From a virus: a stretch of DNA of 64,000 nt. Below are positions 58,661 through 64,000 of this stretch, piece after piece; the stretch's first letter is position 1, and the number at the start of each line of letters is the position of its first letter. The notes under the pieces were generated by a model. That model was not told the DNA's origin, ran no database searches, and worked only from the letters and a program-made list of their open reading frames with translations. The stretch lies in the IMG/VR virus record IMGVR_UViG_3300025133_009964, positions 1-64,000 of that record, one strand, 5' to 3'. Position numbers and translations under genes: made by a program.

Positions 58661-60660
58661 TGGCAATTAAAAGATATTTTTCCAACAAGGACAATACAAT
58701 AACAAATGCTTATAAACAAGATTTAGCCACCAGAGGTACCGGCTCAAATATGGGCGAAGCAGATGTTTTAGAAGTATTTTCTGTTTATGGACAAACTTTT
58801 ACATCTGCTTCACACAATGCAACGCTTTATTCTACCGAGCTATCGAGAGCATTGATACAATTTCCCGTTTCCGGAACCGCGGCCGGCGAAATTAAGGCAG
58901 ATAGATTAGCTGGTACAATACCAGATTCTGGGAGTGTTAAGTTTTTCTTAAGGCTCTTTAATGCGAAGCACGGCCAAACAGTACCCGAACAAGCAATATT
59001 TAATATTTTAGCAGTATCATCATCTTGGAGAGAAGGCCGCGGCCTCGATATGGATGAATATATAGATAAAGATTCTTCTAATTGGATAGATGCCAAAAAT
59101 ATTTCTAGCTGGACTGCAGCAACTGCAACAATAAAAGTTATTTCTGCAGATCCTGCTGATTATGAATCCGGTGGGGTGACAGCCTTTACACTAGTTTCTG
59201 CTGATGGCACAACAAGAACTTACCAATTTGCCAATGGCGGAGCTTTGGCCAACGGCGCTGTTGTTTCTGGTACAACAATTCGTGTACAAGTTAGTGGAGA
59301 TTCTACTCAAGGAGAAATCGCTGCCAAGATTAAAGATGCCATTGAAAATTCCAATGGCCATGGCACTGCTAAACTAATTTGTGCTTTAAGTACAGTTAGT
59401 CAGACGAATGATACGATTACGATAACTCAAGTTACAATCGGTACCGACGGAAATACTACAATTCCTGCCGTAGCAAATGGAAACACTGGTGATTTGACGA
59501 TAAACGGAGGAATTGTTGAAACTTCATTTTTTGGAGGTAGTGGTACTTGGACATCTCCAGGTGGCGATTATCATACTAGTCTTTATGTTCCTGACACAAC
59601 CATGCCGCTGTATACAACATCCTTAACCACCGCAGATCAAGATATTGAAGTTGACGTTACTAGTACAATTGAAGAATGGATAACAGGAACTAAAGAAAAT
59701 TATGGATTTGGTATATTTTTAACCGCCAGTCACGAAGCTTATTTTTCCTCTTCAAGTGGACTAAATTCAGGATCCGTTTTACATAATATTGAAGGTGCTA
59801 CAAAATCGTATTTTACAAAGAAGTTTTTTGGTAGAGGAACAGAGTTTTTCTTTAAAAAGCCGACTATAGAGGCAAGGTGGGATTCTTCTATTAAAGATGA
59901 TAGAGGAAACTTTTATTTAAGCAATTCTTTAGCTCCGGCTTCAGATAACGTTAATAGTTTGTATATGTATAATTTTGTCCGAGGCCAACTTCAAGATATT
60001 GGAGGTAACTCTAGTACAGTTCCAACCTTGAAGTTGTATGGTGGCACTAGTGCAGTTCCAGATAATAGTATTACGCTGCAAATGAAGCATACTTCAACTG
60101 ATGCGCTCGTTTCCAGTGTACAGGCGAACAGGATAGAAAAAGGAATTTATAGTGCATCTTTTGCCATTACATCTTCATCAGATACGGGATATTTATGGGA
60201 TGTTTGGGAGGTTGCCGGCACACAAGCACATACTGGTTCTGTTATAATTCCTAAAATATATGGTTCATCTGATTATAATCCATACACAAACTGTATAACA
60301 AAAATTACTAATTTAAAATCAGCGTATTCTACAGATGAAAAAGCCGCTAGATTTAAGTTATTCGTAAGATTAAAAGATTGGCTACCAAATAATTATACAG
60401 TTGCTTCAGGTGATATAGAGAATCTTATAATTGAAAATGCTTTTTATAAACTTTTTAGAGTATACGATAATGAAGAAATTATAGCATATGGTACAGGAAG
60501 CGACTCTTATACTAGAATGTCTCATGACGTATCCGGAAATTACTTTGATTTAGATATATCTCTTTTGGAATCCGATCGAATGTATGGTTTAAAATTTATA
60601 TATAAAATTAATGATACTTATAAAGAACAAAAACAAATATTTAAATTTAGAGTAGAATAA
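58660..60660 (+). CDS. Structural protein, likely baseplate or fibre-associated
   Basis: A 666-residue protein starting on the gp6 stop (TAATG). The N-terminus (AIKRYFSNKDNTITNAYKQD) and a beta-rich body (ALIQFPVSGTAAGEIKADR) suit a virion protein, possibly a DNRLRE-like carbohydrate-binding fold. Residues about 165-285 look like an inserted domain with ADGTTRTYQFANGG and DSTQGEIAAKIKDAIENSNG, a pattern I associate with adhesins and fibres. The C-terminus has IYSASFAITSSSDTGYLW and ends KQIFKFRVE. Position corresponds to T4 gp7/gp8, but I see no sequence identity to them. Function is inferred from context. Confidence 0.68.
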   Translation: MAIKRYFSNKDNTITNAYKQDLATRGTGSNMGEADVLEVFSVYGQTFTSASHNATLYSTELSRALIQFPVSGTAAGEIKADRLAGTIPDSGSVKFFLRLFNAKHGQTVPEQAIFNILAVSSSWREGRGLDMDEYIDKDSSNWIDAKNISSWTAATATIKVISADPADYESGGVTAFTLVSADGTTRTYQFANGGALANGAVVSGTTIRVQVSGDSTQGEIAAKIKDAIENSNGHGTAKLICALSTVSQTNDTITITQVTIGTDGNTTIPAVANGNTGDLTINGGIVETSFFGGSGTWTSPGGDYHTSLYVPDTTMPLYTTSLTTADQDIEVDVTSTIEEWITGTKENYGFGIFLTASHEAYFSSSSGLNSGSVLHNIEGATKSYFTKKFFGRGTEFFFKKPTIEARWDSSIKDDRGNFYLSNSLAPASDNVNSLYMYNFVRGQLQDIGGNSSTVPTLKLYGGTSAVPDNSITLQMKHTSTDALVSSVQANRIEKGIYSASFAITSSSDTGYLWDVWEVAGTQAHTGSVIIPKIYGSSDYNPYTNCITKITNLKSAYSTDEKAARFKLFVRLKDWLPNNYTVASGDIENLIIENAFYKLFRVYDNEEIIAYGTGSDSYTRMSHDVSGNYFDLDISLLESDRMYGLKFIYKINDTYKEQKQIFKFRVE

Positions 60661-60678
60661 AATCGAAGTGGAAAAAAT

Positions 60679-63600
60679 ATGAGCATTAAAAAATTATTTG
60701 ATCAAGAAAAAGATTTAAGAATAGTCTCTTCTACTGACGCTATCTCTATCAAGGAAGAATTGGAATCTCTTGATTTTGTGGCGGAAAAAAATATAGATAT
60801 AAGTCGTTTTGTTCCGGCTATTGATTATGGTTTTCCGAAAGAGTTTGCCCATTACGGTCTAGCGGAAGAATATTATGAAAAATCTTTTGACTATATCCGG
60901 CAATCTTATCCATATGATGGTTCTTTCTCAGAAAGACAAAAATGGCACAATAGTGCTAATAATTTAGATATTTTTATTTTTGATAAAAAATATCCAAGAT
61001 CAACTGGTTATGTAAGTTTTTCGAGCGGTGCGGCCGGAAATAGTGGATGGTCAGCGCGCTCCAACTCAATGAGGCCAACGTCTTATGGCGGCATAACTAT
61101 TGCTGAACCTACTTCTAAAGAATATATTTTAATAAAAGGTGGCCCAAATACAGATCCAGACTATAACTACAAGTCAATTCTTTCCAAAGCGAACATTTAT
61201 GAAGATGATAAATTAAGAAGTACGAATCTAGATTTAGATTTTGATAGGGGCGTTACTGTAGAATTTTGGTATAAAGGTCCAGAAGATAATTGGCCTACTG
61301 GTTCTGAAACAACAGATATTCCTGTTATTTTTGACGTATGGAATGGAATAACAGGATCGAGTAGATCATATGGGAGAATGACTATTTTCTTCAAAAACTA
61401 TAAGGATTCAGCGAATCCAGGTGGTTTTATGATCAATTGTGTTAGCGGTACCACGAATCCCGCCGTTGGACAGATAAATGGTTGTGATCTGACTTCTTCC
61501 CTTGACAAGGGCATCGGCACATTTAATTTGTTCCTCTCTTCGTCGATTTTGGATAACGAGTGGCATCACTACGCTTTTACTGTACAAAATTACCTCAATA
61601 ATTTAAACTTAATCGCGTATAAAGATGGCCATTTCGTCCAGGACCGAACCATCGCCGGCGGCGCAGTGGGCCCAATCACCCTAGATGGATCTCCAACTAG
61701 TTCAGGAATGATTGCAACAATTGGTGCTTCTGTTGCTCATCCTTTCGCCACAAGCGACACAGATCCCGGCACCCTTACATCTACAAATGGCCTAGGCTGG
61801 AATAAAATTTCTGGTTCCATTGATGAATTCAGATTTTGGAAAGTAGCCAGAACAGCTAAACAAATTGGTAGAAATTTCTTTTCTCAAGTTGGAGGGGGCA
61901 CTAATACAGATATTAACAATGTTGGTTTGGGCGTATATTACAAATTCAACGAAGGGATTTCAGAAAATATTTCTTTAGATGCATCTATATTAGATTATTC
62001 TGGTCGAATAACTAATGGTTTATTTGTTGGGTATAACACCTCTTCCTATGTTCAAAGAAATACGGGCTCCGCGATTGTTGATTCTGGCTATCTTGAAAAA
62101 ACAGATCCAATTATTTATTCTTCACATCCGGATTTCAAAGCCATTAAAGCCGAGATGATGGCTTCTGGAAGCTTGTGGGATAAAGTAAATGTTAGCTCTA
62201 TGTATAATCATTTTCCCGAGTGGGTTGTATCTGAAGATGATGGTAACAAAAATTTAAGAAATATAACCCAAACCATGGCATCATATATGGATTCTTTGGT
62301 TGCTTATATGAAAGCGCTGCCAAATTTAAGAAATATGGAATATTCCAGCGGCAGCACAAAACCAATACCGTTTACAAACAAAAAATTAGAATCTTTAGGA
62401 TTCAGTGTTTATGATTTATTTGATCATGCTACGATAATTGAAAGATTTTTGGATAAAGATGAAAAGACTACATACTCTGAAAAGCTTCACAATATAAAGA
62501 ACTTTATATATGATAATATTTATAATAATTTAACCACAATTTATAAATCAAAGGGCAACCAACGATCTTTAGAAAAACTTCTACACTCGATGGGCTTAGA
62601 TGAAGATTTATTTAAAATTAATTTATATGTAAATGACATTACTTATGAACTTAAAGATACCTTCAGAGACACGTATGTAAAGAAAAAATCAATTGATTTT
62701 AATCGCCAAGCCAATTATGAGGCCACCATATATCAGTGGACGTCATCTGCAGATGTAAGTTCTCTTTCTTATATTTCGGGCGCAACCATCAACGCGGAAA
62801 CAGGATACGTAGCGGGAGAAAGAACGTATGAAGCAAACGTATATTTTCCAAAATTAATTGATATTTCCACTCCCCCATATAGAAACTTTAGGCAGCTTAC
62901 ATCATCAGTTTTTGGTGGCCACACTCACAAGGATGGTTCTGTTGCAACTGATGCAACCTGGAATAATCCGGATATTGCTAATTTTCAAATCTATACCGTA
63001 AGAAATGTAGTAAATTCTGAAAAAGCAAGATTTGTGTTAACTAGTTCTCTGGGCGGCGTAATATCCGAGCTGACAAGTAGTCTTTTTAGAGTTTATAATA
63101 ATGAAAAGTGGAATTTATCTTTTGCGATGCATCCGACAAAACACGAAGTATATGATTTTGTAGAAGGCGCAACAAAAGTCGACGATTCAGCAAATAATGT
63201 ATTTAAATATACATTTAGAGGCTATAATATAAATTCTAATATACTAGAAAATAGTTTTAATTTAACAGGTACAATATCACTAACAAACGGAAATAATTTT
63301 TTAACCAGTTCGATTCGCTTATATGCCGGCGCCGAGCTACAAAATTTCACTGGGAGTACACTTAATCAATCTGATGTTAGGGTTTCTTCTTTAAGGGCGT
63401 ACGCCAAGCGCCTGTCTGATGATGAGCTGAAATATCATGCTTATAGTATGGAAAATTATGGCACAATTAATGTTTTAGAAAATATTGCATCTAAAAACAA
63501 AGCATACCAAGATTCTTATTTATCTTCATTCGATACACTTTTATTGAATTGGGAATTTTCAAAATTATCTGGCTCTGATTCAAGCGGCGAGTTTTCTTTT

Positions 63601-64000
63601 GATGATGTTTCCTCGGGATCATTGAGCAAATATTCGCTCTATGGTGGTACTGGTAGTATTTTTTATCGTCATTATGCCGGCTATGGAAGAAACTTTCCCG
63701 CAAACTCTGAAAAAATATATGATATTGATTATATCCCTGTTGCAAAACAGCGGTTGCCAGAAGTCCTAAATAGCATTGATATGGTTCAAATTCTTAACGA
63801 AGATGATGAGAATTTTCCATCGAGTAAGAATATACCAATTACATATTTGTTGGCGATCGAAAAAAGTATGTATCAAACAGTATCAGAAGAAATTTTAAAT
63901 GCATTTGGTACTATAAAAGAATTTAATAATTTTATTGGCCATCCTGTAAGTCGCTATCGTCAAGAGTACAAAGATTTAGAAAAACTTAGACAAATGTTTT
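60679..64000 (+). CDS. Large adhesin-like structural protein (partial)
   Basis: A gene starting at the ATG at 60679 and still open at the window end, at least 1107 codons. The N-terminal part (MSIKKLFDQEKDLRIVSSTD) is followed at about 190-400 by a concanavalin-A/LamG-like domain: GVTVEFWYKGPEDNWPTGSE, DNEWHHYAFTVQ, LIAYKDGHFVQ and ISGSIDEFRFWKVARTAKQI, the standard LamG_3 pattern that binds glycans. Downstream are helical (YKSKGNQRSLEKLLHSMGLD) and beta parts (IYTVRNVVNSEKARFVLTSS), typical of a large baseplate or tail-fibre component. It may bind host surface polysaccharide. It follows the previous gene after 18 bases and the 3' end is outside the window. Confidence 0.8.
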   Translation, partial: MSIKKLFDQEKDLRIVSSTDAISIKEELESLDFVAEKNIDISRFVPAIDYGFPKEFAHYGLAEEYYEKSFDYIRQSYPYDGSFSERQKWHNSANNLDIFIFDKKYPRSTGYVSFSSGAAGNSGWSARSNSMRPTSYGGITIAEPTSKEYILIKGGPNTDPDYNYKSILSKANIYEDDKLRSTNLDLDFDRGVTVEFWYKGPEDNWPTGSETTDIPVIFDVWNGITGSSRSYGRMTIFFKNYKDSANPGGFMINCVSGTTNPAVGQINGCDLTSSLDKGIGTFNLFLSSSILDNEWHHYAFTVQNYLNNLNLIAYKDGHFVQDRTIAGGAVGPITLDGSPTSSGMIATIGASVAHPFATSDTDPGTLTSTNGLGWNKISGSIDEFRFWKVARTAKQIGRNFFSQVGGGTNTDINNVGLGVYYKFNEGISENISLDASILDYSGRITNGLFVGYNTSSYVQRNTGSAIVDSGYLEKTDPIIYSSHPDFKAIKAEMMASGSLWDKVNVSSMYNHFPEWVVSEDDGNKNLRNITQTMASYMDSLVAYMKALPNLRNMEYSSGSTKPIPFTNKKLESLGFSVYDLFDHATIIERFLDKDEKTTYSEKLHNIKNFIYDNIYNNLTTIYKSKGNQRSLEKLLHSMGLDEDLFKINLYVNDITYELKDTFRDTYVKKKSIDFNRQANYEATIYQWTSSADVSSLSYISGATINAETGYVAGERTYEANVYFPKLIDISTPPYRNFRQLTSSVFGGHTHKDGSVATDATWNNPDIANFQIYTVRNVVNSEKARFVLTSSLGGVISELTSSLFRVYNNEKWNLSFAMHPTKHEVYDFVEGATKVDDSANNVFKYTFRGYNINSNILENSFNLTGTISLTNGNNFLTSSIRLYAGAELQNFTGSTLNQSDVRVSSLRAYAKRLSDDELKYHAYSMENYGTINVLENIASKNKAYQDSYLSSFDTLLLNWEFSKLSGSDSSGEFSFDDVSSGSLSKYSLYGGTGSIFYRHYAGYGRNFPANSEKIYDIDYIPVAKQRLPEVLNSIDMVQILNEDDENFPSSKNIPITYLLAIEKSMYQTVSEEILNAFGTIKEFNNFIGHPVSRYRQEYKDLEKLRQMF

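Overview
The window looks like one stretch of a large, AT-rich, strictly lytic-looking myovirus genome, probably a jumbo-class marine phage. The evidence is a T4-like baseplate gp25/gp6 pair, a T4 gp55-like late sigma factor, a PIN-PhoH ATPase, a tubulin/FtsZ-like GTPase, a phage-encoded tmRNA, very tight gene packing with many ATGA and TAATG overlaps, and almost all genes on the + strand. The host cannot be named. The MopE-type DNDCDG repeats plus VWA lipoprotein at 4.3-6.2 kb resemble surface proteins of Myxococcota/Deltaproteobacteria-like bacteria, so a host from those groups or a Gram-negative relative is a reasonable inference. No terminase, major capsid, prohead protease, polymerase, SmpB or integrase was seen, so the window is only part of the genome.

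Layout. 0-3.5 kb: small unknown proteins, a tubulin homologue and two small reverse-strand SH3-like proteins. 3.6-6.8 kb: an overlapping cassette of secreted or membrane proteins (signal-peptide protein, two small TM/coiled-coil proteins, a 637-residue MopE-repeat/VWA lipoprotein, a metalloprotease-like lipoprotein). 6.8-14.2 kb: the most striking region, nine consecutive-type cargo genes (Nudix hydrolase, 2H phosphoesterase, polynucleotide-kinase-like, HExxH protein, kinase-like protein, membrane protein, ParB-like, ART-like, one unknown). All share an N-terminal segment of the type MKLLLENWRKYLTE that ends in an LxE site. 14.2-21.6 kb: HAD phosphatase, zinc ribbon, nucleotidyltransferase, low-complexity and metalloprotease proteins, a basic repeat protein, a 996-residue fusion of an RNA-ligase-like domain with a NMNAT-like domain, and a Fis-like HTH protein. 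21.7 kb: tmRNA with tag ANDNSVNFDYALAA. 22-27.2 kb: small proteins, a reverse-strand trypsin-like lipoprotein, PIN-PhoH, another HExxH protein and a RecB/Cas4-like nuclease. 27.2-38.8 kb: a 12-gene glycan cluster (glycosyltransferases, two GDP-mannose 4,6-dehydratases, an epimerase, a GT11 fucosyltransferase, FkbM-type methyltransferases). 38.7-40.5 kb: small proteins and the late sigma factor. 40.5-64 kb: tail and baseplate genes, including a hub-like protein with SGNH-esterase and lytic-transglycosylase domains, a spike-like protein, a 3786-residue giant with a GC-rich internal block, gp25, gp6 and large adhesin-like proteins running off the end.

Working model (inference). The nine proteins at 6.8-14.2 kb are internal head proteins. 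They would be packaged through a capsid-targeting sequence, trimmed by a T4 gp21-like prohead protease after LxE, and injected with the DNA. Their predicted activities (RNA end healing, cyclic-phosphate/cyclic-nucleotide hydrolysis, Nudix, ADP-ribosylation, phosphorylation, proteolysis, membrane insertion) would suit immediate counter-defence or host takeover. The ligase-NMNAT fusion, tmRNA and PIN-PhoH downstream extend an RNA/NAD theme. The glycan cluster would build or transfer a fucose-type 6-deoxyhexose onto the virion, DNA or host surface. At DNA level, GC-rich palindromic hexamers, above all GCCGGC, are far more frequent than expected in this AT-rich sequence.
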